In this document: positions 31,505 to 40,523 of the stretch, piece by piece
How the letters are laid out: every line of letters begins with the position of its first letter
Position numbering within the stretch: the first letter of the stretch is position 1
Assembly (NCBI RefSeq): GCF_000023825.1
Contig: NC_013061.1
Coordinates: 1,364,001-1,428,000 of the forward strand
Direction of reading: 5' to 3'
DNA from: Pedobacter heparinus DSM 2366
GTDB lineage: Bacteria; Bacteroidota; Bacteroidia; Sphingobacteriales; Sphingobacteriaceae
Length of the DNA stretch: 64,000 nucleotides
Translations under genes and position numbers: made by a program
The notes under the pieces: generated by a model
Told to the model about the DNA's origin: nothing
What the model saw: only the letters and a program-made list of their open reading frames with translations
Databases searched by the model: none

Positions 31505-32206
31505 ATGGAAAGAAGTGGTTTAAATAATTATTCTCCTCCTGTTGGCAGTTTGCTGACTTATTTGAATGGTCATCTAAATTTATCGCAGGAATTTAATGAT
31601 GCCCTCAGGCGGATGCTGGGCGCAGAAACTTTGGCTGCTAAACTTGATGTGGTCAAATTCGGGGAAGTTTGTGTAACAGCTAACTGGATAGAAAGAGGTT
31701 ATGCACGCTTCTTTAAAAGGGTGGCAGATGACAATGGCATATTGACCGACGTAACGATTGATTTTTGTCGGTGGGGGAAAATATTGGTGATACCGGAATG
31801 TTTTTTTAACGGACAACCTTGCGGTTACAATGCTGAAATACCAAAAGGGTCGGTTATCGTTCCCTTTTCTAAAAATTGCTTTGATACCTTTAAACTGTCT
31901 GCTCCCGAGGCAGAATCCCTGGCCAATAAAATTCTTTCGCTGGAAAGAGCAGAAAGTCTGGAAAAAAGGGAGTTGATGAAAATGAAACCAAGACCCAGAT
32001 ACGATGCATTTTTGAGGATTTTTGGAAGGGAAATAGAACAATATTTTGCTGTAAAGCAGATTGCGAGCTACCTGGGCATGCAGCCTTCCTATCTGAGCAG
32101 ATTACGTAGTGAGATTAAAAAGTATCCCACTGATCATCTTCAAAATAAAGTATCTGTAGTCATTTTTTTATTACTCACAAGTAAAATAGATTTGTTATTT
32201 AACTAA
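31505..32206 (+). CDS. Crp/Fnr-family transcriptional regulator
   Basis: A protein of 233 residues. The N-terminal part (about 20-130) has the cyclic-nucleotide-binding fold pattern found in Bacteroidetes Crp-like proteins, without an obvious cAMP phosphate cassette or Fe-S cysteines. The C-terminal helix-turn-helix reads YFAVKQIASYLGMQPSYLSRLR (about 180-201, recognition helix MQPSYLSRLR). The effector is unknown. It is 11 nt ahead of an Lrp-like regulator and in line with a phospholipase gene, so it may control that cassette. Confidence 0.8.
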   Translation: MERSGLNNYSPPVGSLLTYLNGHLNLSQEFNDALRRMLGAETLAAKLDVVKFGEVCVTANWIERGYARFFKRVADDNGILTDVTIDFCRWGKILVIPECFFNGQPCGYNAEIPKGSVIVPFSKNCFDTFKLSAPEAESLANKILSLERAESLEKRELMKMKPRPRYDAFLRIFGREIEQYFAVKQIASYLGMQPSYLSRLRSEIKKYPTDHLQNKVSVVIFLLLTSKIDLLFN

Positions 32207-32217
32207 CAAAATTAACT

Positions 32218-32727
32218 ATGTGTATGCAATTAGACGAAATTGATGCTAAAATTCTGTTTCACCTTCAAAAAAATGCAAAAATACCGATTAAAGAAATTTC
32301 TTGGAGGATACATTTGTCCCAGAGCGCTACCCTTGCAAGGATAAAAAATCTTGAGGAAAATCAATATATTCAGCACTACGCAGCGGTGCTGAATAAAAGT
32401 AAGCTCAATAAAAAGCTGATTTCTTTTACCGGGTTGCAATTGAGAGCACATGCGCAGGATAATCTGATCAGTTCATCGCGGCTCATCAGTGAATTTCCTG
32501 AAGTGATCAATTGTTACATAGTAAACGGAGGTTTTGATTTTTTGTTACACATTGCTGTTGCTGATATGCAGGAGTACAATTCATTTTATTTAAATGCATT
32601 GTTAAAAATTAAAAATATTGAGACGGTCAGAACTTTTTTTGTGATTGACGAGTTAAAGGACGACAATAGCGTTGACCTGAGCAATTTGTTTAAGATGTAT
32701 TCCGGTAAATCGCTAAGATTAGATTGA
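32218..32727 (+). CDS. Lrp/AsnC-family transcriptional regulator
   Basis: A protein of about 167-169 residues; either ATG at 32218 or 32224 could be the start. The winged helix-turn-helix DEIDAKILFHLQKNAKIPIKE plus LSQSATLARIKNLEE is typical of Lrp (shown in pieces). A C-terminal RAM ligand domain (INCYIVNGGFDFLLHIAV) follows. Family members sense amino acids or related metabolites. It sits between a Crp-like gene and a phospholipase gene on the same strand. Confidence 0.88.
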   Translation: MCMQLDEIDAKILFHLQKNAKIPIKEISWRIHLSQSATLARIKNLEENQYIQHYAAVLNKSKLNKKLISFTGLQLRAHAQDNLISSSRLISEFPEVINCYIVNGGFDFLLHIAVADMQEYNSFYLNALLKIKNIETVRTFFVIDELKDDNSVDLSNLFKMYSGKSLRLD

Positions 32728-32773
32728 TTAGCTGGTTAATCCCGAAAGATTAATTAGTTTAGTCCAATTAATC
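32726..32773. promoter_or_regulatory. paired inverted repeats upstream of the phospholipase gene
   Basis: GATTA-GCTGGT-TAATC (32726-32741) is followed by GATTAATT (32748-32755) and AATTAATC (32766-32773), a perfect 8-bp inverted repeat around 10 nt. The shared half-site GATTA/TAATC occurs four times within 48 bp, ending 6 bp before the ATG. It is a candidate operator for the Lrp-like or Crp-like neighbour. Confidence 0.5.
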
Positions 32774-32779
32774 AGTTAA

Positions 32780-35218
32780 ATGGAAAGCAGACGAGATTTT
32801 ATCAGGAAGGCCGGTTTATTAACCGGTGCGCTGGGCATTGCAGGTATATTGCCCGCATCTATCCAAAGGGCAATGGCCATTGATCCCAGGCCGGGTACTA
32901 CCTTTTTAGATGCTGAATATGTTGTTTTTTTAATGCAAGAAAACAGGTCGTTCGATCATGCTTTTGGTAGTCTTAAAGGGGTACGGGGGTTTAATGATCC
33001 AAGAGCAATTACCTTACCTGATCAATATCCTGTCTGGTTGCAGCGCAATAAAAAAGGTGAAACTTATCCGCCGTTCAGGCTTAATATTAAAGATACCAGG
33101 GCGACCTGGATGAGCGCCCTTCCACATTCCTGGGAAAATCAGGTAGACGCAAGAAACAACGGTAAATATGATGGCTGGCTGGAAGCAAAAAGGTCAGGTA
33201 ATAAAGCCTATGCTGATATGCCCTTAACGATGGGGTATTATAACCGCGAAGATATTCCATTCTATTATTCCCTGGCTGATGCCTTTACCGTTTGTGACCA
33301 TAATTTCTGTTCTGCACTGACAGGAACAAGTCCTAACCGGTGTTTTTTCTGGACGGGCAAGATCAGGGAGCAGCAAAATGCAACATCCCTGGCACATCAT
33401 TCCAATGGATATATCGATGGTGCTGAAAGGCTTTCATGGAGCACTTTTCCCGAGCGTCTTTCCAAACACAATGTAAACTGGAAAATATATCAGAACGAAC
33501 TGAGTGTAGATGTGGGGCTTGAAGGGGAAGCAAATGGATGGCTGTCTAATTTTACAGATAATGATATGGAATTTTTCAAACAATATCATGTAAAAAGGCA
33601 TCCGGAGCACCTTGTTTATCTGCGTAAAGCCAAAGTTCAGCTCGAAGAACAATTCAAAAATAAACCCGACCCCAAGCTAAAGGAAAAACTCGATTTTGTA
33701 ACCGGTGAAATAAATTTTTTGGAGATCAATACCCTTGATACCTTAACACCTGAACAGCGTGATCTGCATAAAAGAGCCTTTGTTACCAACAGGAATGACC
33801 CCGACTTTCATCAGCTTGAAACCATTACCTACAATGACAAGGGTACAGAAAGAACTGCCAAAATTCCAAAAGGAGACGTATTACACCAGTTTCGTACCGA
33901 TGTAGATGCAGGTAAATTACCTGCTGTTTCCTGGCTTGTTGCGCCCTGTAATTTCTCTGACCACCCAGCTGCCCCCTGGTATGGTGCCTGGTACCTTTCG
34001 GAAACAATAGACATCCTGACCAAAAATCCTGAAGTTTGGAAAAAAACAATTTTTATTCTTACTTATGACGAAAATGATGGGTATTTTGATCACCTTCCAC
34101 CATTTGTGGCACCCGATCCAAAAGATCCTGCAACCGGGAAAGTATCAGCCTCATTAGACAGTAGTGCAGAATACATTTATAAAGGAGCCGACAGCAACAG
34201 GAAAAGTCCGGTAGGTTTAGGTTTCAGGGTGCCAATGGTGGTGGTTTCTCCCTGGTCAAGAGGTGGCTATGTAAATTCCCAGGTATTTGATCATACCTCT
34301 TGTATCCAGTTTTTAGAGCATTTTTTGAGTCATAAAACAGGTGAAAAAATCTATGAAGACAATATTAGTTCCTGGAGAAGAAGCCTGTGCGGCGATTTAA
34401 CTTCTGTATTCAGGCCTTATAACGGCGAAAATATACCTTCACCAGAGCCAGTGCAGCGCATACCATTCCTAACGGGTATTCATAAGGCTAAATTTGAAAA
34501 GCTACCTGACAATTTTAGATCGCCGGATAAAAACATCGTAGCGGATATCCTTAAAAGTCCAATACTGAATCCGAACCTGGCCCGGCAGGAAAAAGGGATT
34601 AAGCCTGCCAATACCATACCTTATGAGTTATATGCAAATGGTGTGCTGGATGTTGTAAATAAACAGTTTAAAATTGATTTTACAGCAGGTGACAGGTTTT
34701 TTGGCGCCAAAGCCAAGGGTGCCGGTTTCATCGTTTACGGAGCAGACAACAACTGGTCGTTTACTGTTGATAAAGGCGATACCCTAAGTTATCAATGGCC
34801 ATTGCACAGTTTTCAAGACCAGGCCTATATGCTAAAAGTTTACAGTGCAAACGGCTTTTACCGCTGTTATAAAGGGAATGCAAAAGATCCTGAAATTGCG
34901 CTAACTTTAAGTTACCAGACGGAAAAAAATAGCCATCGGGCATCCGGCAATGTTTTGTTGCACATTAAACGTTTGGCCAAAGGCAGACAGCTTAAACTGA
35001 CCATAACCGATAACAGTTACGGGAAGGCAGCAGTCCATGTTGTTTTAAATCAGGAACAGCATGAAATATTTGTTCCACTCGACATTAAAGCAAATCATTG
35101 CTGGTATGATTTTACAGTTACCTTAGCACAATATAGCAGCTATAGCCAGCAATTTGCAGGACATGTAGAACATGCAGGAGAAAGTTTTACCGATCCCTTA
35201 ATGGGTAATGTGATGTAA
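32780..35218 (+). CDS. Tat-exported phospholipase C (phosphocholine-specific family)
   Basis: A protein of 812 residues. The N terminus SRRDFIRKAGLLTGALGIAG is a twin-arginine signal, and SIQRAMA ends the signal region. The phosphoesterase domain has MQENRSFDHAFGSLKGVRGF near residue 50, TGTSPNR and DENDGYFDH near residue 430, the metal-site motifs of the PlcN/AcpA-like family. Two C-terminal beta domains of the DUF756 type (about 610-800) complete the bacterial PLC architecture. It hydrolyses phosphatidylcholine or sphingomyelin in characterised members; the substrate here is not known. It ends 2 bp from the convergent VOC gene. Confidence 0.9.
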   Translation: MESRRDFIRKAGLLTGALGIAGILPASIQRAMAIDPRPGTTFLDAEYVVFLMQENRSFDHAFGSLKGVRGFNDPRAITLPDQYPVWLQRNKKGETYPPFRLNIKDTRATWMSALPHSWENQVDARNNGKYDGWLEAKRSGNKAYADMPLTMGYYNREDIPFYYSLADAFTVCDHNFCSALTGTSPNRCFFWTGKIREQQNATSLAHHSNGYIDGAERLSWSTFPERLSKHNVNWKIYQNELSVDVGLEGEANGWLSNFTDNDMEFFKQYHVKRHPEHLVYLRKAKVQLEEQFKNKPDPKLKEKLDFVTGEINFLEINTLDTLTPEQRDLHKRAFVTNRNDPDFHQLETITYNDKGTERTAKIPKGDVLHQFRTDVDAGKLPAVSWLVAPCNFSDHPAAPWYGAWYLSETIDILTKNPEVWKKTIFILTYDENDGYFDHLPPFVAPDPKDPATGKVSASLDSSAEYIYKGADSNRKSPVGLGFRVPMVVVSPWSRGGYVNSQVFDHTSCIQFLEHFLSHKTGEKIYEDNISSWRRSLCGDLTSVFRPYNGENIPSPEPVQRIPFLTGIHKAKFEKLPDNFRSPDKNIVADILKSPILNPNLARQEKGIKPANTIPYELYANGVLDVVNKQFKIDFTAGDRFFGAKAKGAGFIVYGADNNWSFTVDKGDTLSYQWPLHSFQDQAYMLKVYSANGFYRCYKGNAKDPEIALTLSYQTEKNSHRASGNVLLHIKRLAKGRQLKLTITDNSYGKAAVHVVLNQEQHEIFVPLDIKANHCWYDFTVTLAQYSSYSQQFAGHVEHAGESFTDPLMGNVM

Positions 35219-35220
35219 TC

Positions 35221-36063
35221 CTATGCGTTTTCCAGATCGGCAATGATCAGTTTCTTCATTTTCATCAATGCCCCCATGGCGCGCTGGCCACGTTCAGGAT
35301 CTGTCATCAGTTTACCTAACATTTTAGGAATAATCTGCCAGCTGATGCCATATTTATCTGTCAGCCAGCCACAGGCCACTTCATGTCCGCCATCTGCAGT
35401 AAGTTGCTCCCAGTAGTTGTCAATTTCTGCCTGTGTATCACATTCTACTACCATGGATATGGCATCGTTAAAGCCAAACCCGTGGTCTTCAGAGCTATCC
35501 ATAGCCATTGCGGTAAAGTTATTGATCTTAAATTGTGCATGTTTTACAAAATCAGTGCGTTCCCCGTCTTTTTCATCATACTTCATGATGCCCTCAATAT
35601 GGGATTGCGGAAACAGGCTGGTATAGAAATGAACTGCTGCTGCAGCCTTGCCGGCACTGTTGCCGGTAAACATTAGGGTAGGACAAAATTTCTGAAAACT
35701 ATCTTCTTTACGGCCTGTATACAGTTGCCAGGAAATACCATATTTGTCGACCACCCAGCCATATTTAGGGCTCCAGTCGTAACTGTCAATGTCCATTAAT
35801 GCATTTCCGCCTTCAATTAATTTGTTCCAGTATTGTTCGGTCTCTTCAGCTGTGGAGCACATCACCATGAACGAGACAGAGGGGTTGGGAACTGAGCTGG
35901 GCCCGTCATTAAGTAGCATAAACTTTTGTCCGCTCAGCTCAATCTGTATCACAAAAGGAGAGGTTTGTGCAATTCTGCCTGCTCCAAAGGTTTTGATATA
36001 AAAATCTGATGCTTCCGCAATTTTACCTTTTAGTGTAAGGCATGGATAAATGGAATTGTTCAT
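35221..36063 (-). CDS. PhnB-like VOC-fold protein with two tandem domains
   Basis: A protein of 280 residues made of two related halves (about 1-125 and 128-275), each with the glyoxalase/PhnB pattern: F-Y-x-x-x-F near the start and DKYGISWQL (or DKYGISWQI) at the end. Such proteins are often annotated as 3-demethylubiquinone methyltransferase-like, but they are metal-independent or divergent vicinal-oxygen-chelate proteins of unknown substrate. Monocistronic, with no regulatory signal noted. Confidence 0.8.
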   Translation of the reverse strand: MNNSIYPCLTLKGKIAEASDFYIKTFGAGRIAQTSPFVIQIELSGQKFMLLNDGPSSVPNPSVSFMVMCSTAEETEQYWNKLIEGGNALMDIDSYDWSPKYGWVVDKYGISWQLYTGRKEDSFQKFCPTLMFTGNSAGKAAAAVHFYTSLFPQSHIEGIMKYDEKDGERTDFVKHAQFKINNFTAMAMDSSEDHGFGFNDAISMVVECDTQAEIDNYWEQLTADGGHEVACGWLTDKYGISWQIIPKMLGKLMTDPERGQRAMGALMKMKKLIIADLENA

Positions 36064-36244
36064 GACATTTCAAATTTGGTTTTTTAATAAAGTAAATATA
36101 CGGGCTCTATAAACAATAAACGCTTGTAAAAGCGACATTAAGAGGGGTGGAATGCGACAAAAAAAGACCTGGCATTTTGTAAATAATTTAAAGGCTATTT
36201 ACGTTAATCTTGTATCTTTATAAAAACAAAAACCATCTGTTAAC

Positions 36245-36997
36245 ATGAAAAGATCTGTTTTATTTTTCCTTTTATTGATCTCCTTCTCGGGATATAGCCA
36301 GACTACGATCAACAATTACAAATACGTATTGGTGCCCGAAAAATTCAGCTTCCTTAAAGAAGTGAACCAATATGGATTAAATACACTTACCAAGGCACTC
36401 CTGGAAGAAAAGGGCTTTACTGTCTATTTTGACAATACACAATTGCCGGCCGAAATAGCCACTAACAAATGCAGGGCATTAAATTTCGAACTGTTACAAA
36501 GGAAATCAATGTTCACAACCAATCTTACCCTTTTATTAAAAGATTGCCAGGGCAATGTTATTTTTAAAGGTAAGGAAGGTAAAAGCAGGGAGAAGGAATT
36601 TGAAACTTCCTATAATGAGGCTTTAAGAGAGGCATTTAAGTCATTAAATGAAGTTCAGTATGTTTATAGTGAAATACCCGCACCACCGGCAGTTGCAACC
36701 CCTGTTGCTGTGCCCGCCACTGCAGCGGTAAACGAACCGGTAAGCAGTACTGCAACAGCAGTACCGGCAGCGCAGGTAACCGGTACCTTATATGCACAGC
36801 CAACAGCCAATGGGTACCAGTTAATAGATACCGCCCCTAAAATTGTTTTAACCCTCTTAAAAACCTCGGTGCCGGATTATTTTATTGCAGGTAATGGAGC
36901 GGCGCAGGGCATTGTATTGAAAAAGAATGAGAACTGGTTTTTTGAATACTATCAAAACGATAAGCTTGTTTCAGAAAAACTGGCTATTAAGTTTTAG
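36245..36997 (+). CDS. secreted protein of unknown function
   Basis: A protein of 250 residues with a signal peptide (MKRSVLFFLLLISFSGYSQ). The first part (20-135) is a compact alpha/beta region containing YKYVLVPEKFSFLKEVNQYG and a conserved-looking EFETSYNEALREAFKSLNE helix. A low-complexity Ala/Pro/Val/Thr linker (about 140-180) connects to a C-terminal segment of beta strands (185-250). The gene may have a TATCTTTA -7-like box at 36213-36220. The family was not recognised with certainty; a periplasmic or outer-membrane location is likely. Confidence 0.7.
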   Translation: MKRSVLFFLLLISFSGYSQTTINNYKYVLVPEKFSFLKEVNQYGLNTLTKALLEEKGFTVYFDNTQLPAEIATNKCRALNFELLQRKSMFTTNLTLLLKDCQGNVIFKGKEGKSREKEFETSYNEALREAFKSLNEVQYVYSEIPAPPAVATPVAVPATAAVNEPVSSTATAVPAAQVTGTLYAQPTANGYQLIDTAPKIVLTLLKTSVPDYFIAGNGAAQGIVLKKNENWFFEYYQNDKLVSEKLAIKF

Positions 36998-37022
36998 CTG
37001 CCCCATATGAAGGAAGTAGTAG

Positions 37023-37997
37023 TTATGCAATCCGCGCTTTAAACTTATCGCGATAATCTTTAGGGGTCATACCAGAGCTTTTTTTGAACAGTTGTCTGAA
37101 TGCTTTTAAATCATTGTATCCTGAGTTCAGCATAACTTCCAGAATACTTTGATTGGTTTGCTCCAGCAGCTTTTTAGCCTTTTCTATCCGGGTTTTCTGT
37201 AAATACGCGATCAGCGTATTTCCTGTTGCCTGCTTAAAACGGCGTTCAATATTTCTGCGGCTTGCCGGAATATGCTGCAAAATATCTTCAACTGTTGCTG
37301 CTTTATTATAGGCATTTTCTATGCACAACTGGGTTTTAGTCACCAGCTCATCGCCATGATCCCGGGTCGGGATAAAAGTACCGAAATAGCTTTGCTGTTC
37401 CCGGTTCATGTCTATTGCAAACACTTTGGCCGTCCTCACCGCAATTTCCCTGCTGGCATAATTATGTATCAACTTAAGCAATAAATGAAAAGTACTGGTG
37501 GCACCCCCGCTTGTATATATGCCCTGATCGTAGGTAACCACCTCGTTGGGCCTTAAATATACATCAGGAAAGCTGGAAGCAAAGGAAGTACTGGCATGAA
37601 TGTGTGTGGTCGCACTTTTGCCGTCCAAGAGGCCGCTGGCTGCCAATAAAAAGGCACCAGTACAAAAACTGGCCAGTTCCACACCTTTTTGGTGCTGTTG
37701 TTTTAACCAGGGCAGGAATTCAAGGTTTTCCTGAATGGCGGCAGACATGTCCGCCGTACCGAAGGCGGGGATCAGCACCAGGTCCTGTGTGTTTGCCGGA
37801 TTTAAAGGTCGGGGTTTATGCGTGTTAAAAACAGGTACTTCATTGTTGCTGTTGGCAGCGTAAAGTATGCTCAAATTAAACAGGGCCTCTTGTCCCTCGG
37901 CCTCGTAATAACTATTTACAGTATCAAATACATCCAATATAGCCGCTACACTTAACAAACGATATTTATTGGTCAATAATAAAGCTACTTGTATCAT
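37023..37997 (-). CDS. GlxA-type AraC-family transcriptional regulator
   Basis: A protein of 324 residues. The N-terminal DJ-1/PfpI-like domain (1-190) has the nucleophile-elbow motif FCTGAFLLAASGLL with its cysteine near residue 111. The C-terminal AraC helix-turn-helix pair (about 215-320) ends with the signature MLNSGYNDLKAFRQLFKKSSG (shown without its flanks). The family includes activators of catabolic operons in other bacteria. The target is not evident, as neighbouring genes are unrelated. Confidence 0.9.
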   Translation of the reverse strand: MIQVALLLTNKYRLLSVAAILDVFDTVNSYYEAEGQEALFNLSILYAANSNNEVPVFNTHKPRPLNPANTQDLVLIPAFGTADMSAAIQENLEFLPWLKQQHQKGVELASFCTGAFLLAASGLLDGKSATTHIHASTSFASSFPDVYLRPNEVVTYDQGIYTSGGATSTFHLLLKLIHNYASREIAVRTAKVFAIDMNREQQSYFGTFIPTRDHGDELVTKTQLCIENAYNKAATVEDILQHIPASRRNIERRFKQATGNTLIAYLQKTRIEKAKKLLEQTNQSILEVMLNSGYNDLKAFRQLFKKSSGMTPKDYRDKFKARIA

Positions 37998-38102
37998 TTC
38001 ATTCGGGCTTAAACGAAATGCAAATTAAAAAAAAATCATGCTTTTACTGTTTTTTCTTTTTACATGACACCCTGAAAATCAAAAGCCCCAAATTATTGAC
38101 AT

Positions 38103-38139
38103 AAAAAAGGCCGCCTGCTATGGATGATGCAGACGGCCT
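38103..38139 (-). terminator. intrinsic terminator of the small Ala/Lys-rich gene
   Basis: On the minus strand AGGCCGTCTGC pairs with GCAGGCGGCCT (one G-U) and is followed by six T. Confidence 0.88.
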
Positions 38140-38158
38140 AAAACTACAGTTGTAATTA

Positions 38159-38350
38159 TTATTTACCTGATTTTTTAGTTTCAGCTGGTTTAGCCTCTGC
38201 TTTAGCTGCTTTTTTAACTGCTTTTTTGTGATGTTTTGGTTTTGCAGTTTCAGTTGTAGCTGTTGCAGGTTTTGCCGCTGGAGTAGTGTTTTGTGCAAAT
38301 GCGCCGAAAGTTGTTGCAACTAATGCTAACGCTAAGATTGTTTTTTTCAT
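38159..38350 (-). CDS. small secreted Ala/Lys-rich protein
   Basis: A protein of 63 residues. A clear signal peptide (1-20, ending TFGAFAQ) precedes a mature part of about 43 residues made of Ala, Lys, Thr, Pro and a few His and Glu. A pattern like KHHKKAVKKAAKAEAK suggests a strongly basic, disordered chain. It has its own terminator, supporting a genuine expressed gene. Similar short proteins occur in Sphingobacteria without known function; binding to envelope polyanions is only a guess. Confidence 0.75.
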   Translation of the reverse strand: MKKTILALALVATTFGAFAQNTTPAAKPATATTETAKPKHHKKAVKKAAKAEAKPAETKKSGK

Positions 38351-38434
38351 GTTTATAATTTTTTAGTGTTTTTTGTTATATCAAAGTTGCAAACACAACA
38401 TGAAGATTTGATGAAGAATAAATGCTGGTCTTTT

Positions 38435-39745
38435 TTATGCAGGAAAGCTAATGTATACCTGAGTGCCCTGGCCTTTTTTTGATCTGATGTCAATCTGCAG
38501 GTCATGAAAAGCGGCAATGCTTCTTACAATGGCCAGGCCCAGACCATGACTGTCTTCTTTTTCCGATTGAAGTTTTTCAAAACGTATGAAAGCATCCTGT
38601 ACCAATTCGGCATCCATGCCTATCCCGGTATCAGCTATAACCAGCATATAGGCCCCGGCGGTTTCTTCACTGTAAATATTTACGTTACCGGATGGTATAT
38701 TGTATTTTATGGCATTATTGATCAGGTTCATCAGCAGGGTATGGAACAACGATTTATTACCCCTAAAGCTATGGTCTTCAGGCAGGTCAATGTTAATTTT
38801 AAGCTTCATCATCAATAACCGGTGTTCCAGTTCTTCGTATACTTCCTCCACTGTGTGTTTTACAGAAATGAGGTCGGGTTTACTGTACTGGTTATTTTCT
38901 ACTTTTGAAATGAGCAGCAAACTGTTGATGATTGCTTTCAGGCGGTTTAATGTTTTTAAACTGGCAAAAAGTTTATTCTCTCCCTCCTGTGTCAGCTGTT
39001 CATCGTTAAGCAGGTTTTCCAGGCGCGTATTAAGTACTGATATGGGGGTAAGCAACTCATGAGAAACATTGGCAATAAACTCTTTTTCGGTCAGAAAGAG
39101 TGTCGCAATCTTATTCATCAGTACACTGATGCTGCGGTCAAGGATCCTGAAGTCTTCTGTAGTGGTTTTTACCGGCTGATAGTTAAAATTTATAGGGTCA
39201 TTCACCTTGTTTAATTTCTGATCGATGATCTGATAAAAGGGGGCCAGTAAAAATTGGGTAAAGGCAAGATCGGTAATCAGGGTAAGAATGACGGCCGCGA
39301 CCAGGATGCCAAAAGTAAACATGGATATGGTCCGCTCCAGTTGGGCCAGGGTAGACATCGTTTCGCCAAGTTCAAGCCGGTAGTTTTTTCCCCCGTAAGT
39401 AAAGTCAGACATCAGGATCTGAAATTCATCCTGGTTCCCTTCAATGCTGCGCAATTCTCTGCTGAACTTTTGCTTTATGGGCTTTTCACTTTTTTTAATC
39501 TCTTTTAGAATGATGTACTCTTCACGCAGCAGGTTATAATCTGTATAGATTTTCTGTGTGAGCAGGTCGTTGATCTCTATACTGGAAAGATTGGTTACCA
39601 GTCGGGCCTTTTTTTGCAAAAGTCGCCGCTGAATGTGATTTACAGAAATCCGGTTGATGGATACCAGGATCAGGATGCCGAGCATGGTAATGATGGCTAC
39701 CTTGGTTAAAGTATTATATAAAGCAAGTTTGAACTGGAGCTTCAT
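38435..39745 (-). CDS. sensor histidine kinase
   Basis: About 436 residues from the ATG at 39745. A GTG at 39769 overlapping the regulator stop (TAGTG) would add eight residues and is an alternative. Two membrane helices (about 10-30 and 135-160) flank a periplasmic sensor region. HisKA follows with NVSHELLTPISVL (phosphoacceptor His) and HATPase_c with NNAIKYN, IADTGIGMD and HGLGLAIV. It is encoded directly behind its OmpR-type regulator. The signal is unknown; the efflux genes next door are a possible but unproven target. Confidence 0.9.
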   Translation of the reverse strand: MKLQFKLALYNTLTKVAIITMLGILILVSINRISVNHIQRRLLQKKARLVTNLSSIEINDLLTQKIYTDYNLLREEYIILKEIKKSEKPIKQKFSRELRSIEGNQDEFQILMSDFTYGGKNYRLELGETMSTLAQLERTISMFTFGILVAAVILTLITDLAFTQFLLAPFYQIIDQKLNKVNDPINFNYQPVKTTTEDFRILDRSISVLMNKIATLFLTEKEFIANVSHELLTPISVLNTRLENLLNDEQLTQEGENKLFASLKTLNRLKAIINSLLLISKVENNQYSKPDLISVKHTVEEVYEELEHRLLMMKLKINIDLPEDHSFRGNKSLFHTLLMNLINNAIKYNIPSGNVNIYSEETAGAYMLVIADTGIGMDAELVQDAFIRFEKLQSEKEDSHGLGLAIVRSIAAFHDLQIDIRSKKGQGTQVYISFPA

Positions 39746-39768
39746 CGGGCCGTTTTTCTCATGGTGCA

Positions 39769-40452
39769 CTAAAAATTAATCCTGTAACCAATGCTCCTTA
39801 CGGTTTCAAACCAGTTTATCGTAGCATATGCAGTTAGTTTTTTACGCAGGTTTTTTACATGAACATCCACAAAATTAGAATCCGAATTCACTTCAAGTAT
39901 ATCTCCCCAAACATGTTCGGTTAAGTTCACTCTGGATATTACTCTGTTTTTGTTCAGCACCAGGTAGTTGAAGATCTCAAATTCTTTATTGGTAAGGTTA
40001 ACCCGTTTCCCTTCAAAACTTACCTGATGGTTTTTAATGTCGAGTATGAAATCATGCACATTTACTTCATTCCGCTCCAGTTTATGTTTGCGCCGGATGA
40101 TGGCATGCATCCTTGCCAGTAGCTCTGTTAAGGAAAAGGGCTTTGCCAGGTAGTCATCTGCCCCAGCTTCCAGTCCTTTAATGCGGTCGTCAACCTCGCC
40201 GCGTGCAGTAAGTATAATTACTGCATCTTCACGTCCCGGCATCTTTTTTAACTGGTGCAGCAGCTCAAATCCATCTCCTCCGGGCAAACCCAGGTCCAAC
40301 AGTATAAAATCGTAGGAGTTGACAAAGATCTTCTCTTCTGCTGAAGCTTTTTTCCAGGCATGTTCAATGGTATAACCTTCTTTACCTAAAAAATCGGCCA
40401 TTTCTAGGCCCAGGTTTTTTTCATCTTCAACAATCAGGATGTTCATTGGCAT
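39769..40452 (-). CDS. OmpR/PhoB-family response regulator
   Basis: A protein of 227 residues. The receiver domain (1-120) has Asp in DFILLDLGLPGGDG, the Thr in ILTARG and the Lys in YLAKPFSLTEL. A winged-helix DNA-binding domain (130-227) ends VRSIGYRINF. The first gene of the two-component pair, with the kinase following immediately. The hairpin at 40491-40523 separates it from the efflux operon upstream. Confidence 0.92.
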   Translation of the reverse strand: MPMNILIVEDEKNLGLEMADFLGKEGYTIEHAWKKASAEEKIFVNSYDFILLDLGLPGGDGFELLHQLKKMPGREDAVIILTARGEVDDRIKGLEAGADDYLAKPFSLTELLARMHAIIRRKHKLERNEVNVHDFILDIKNHQVSFEGKRVNLTNKEFEIFNYLVLNKNRVISRVNLTEHVWGDILEVNSDSNFVDVHVKNLRKKLTAYATINWFETVRSIGYRINF

Positions 40453-40490
40453 TACAATATAATGGTATGAAGCTAATAAAAATAGCTGAT

Positions 40491-40523
40491 AAAAAAAGAA
40501 GCGCTTTAAGCGCTTCTTTTTTT
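40491..40523 (-). terminator. intrinsic terminator of the efflux operon
   Basis: AAAAAAAGAAGCGC pairs with GCGCTTCTTTTTTT around TTTAA. It has T-runs on both strands and overlaps the last codons of the outer-membrane factor gene. Confidence 0.88.

Noticed and set aside
38044..38319. Gln/Leu-rich minus-strand frame of 91 codons overlapping the small Ala/Lys-rich gene
   Set aside because: It is the shifted frame of the real gene and runs through its terminator; the real gene has a signal peptide.
39745..39769. GTG start of the histidine kinase overlapping the regulator stop
   Set aside because: Possible, but the ATG at 39745 gives a cleaner N-terminal membrane segment; kept only as an alternative.
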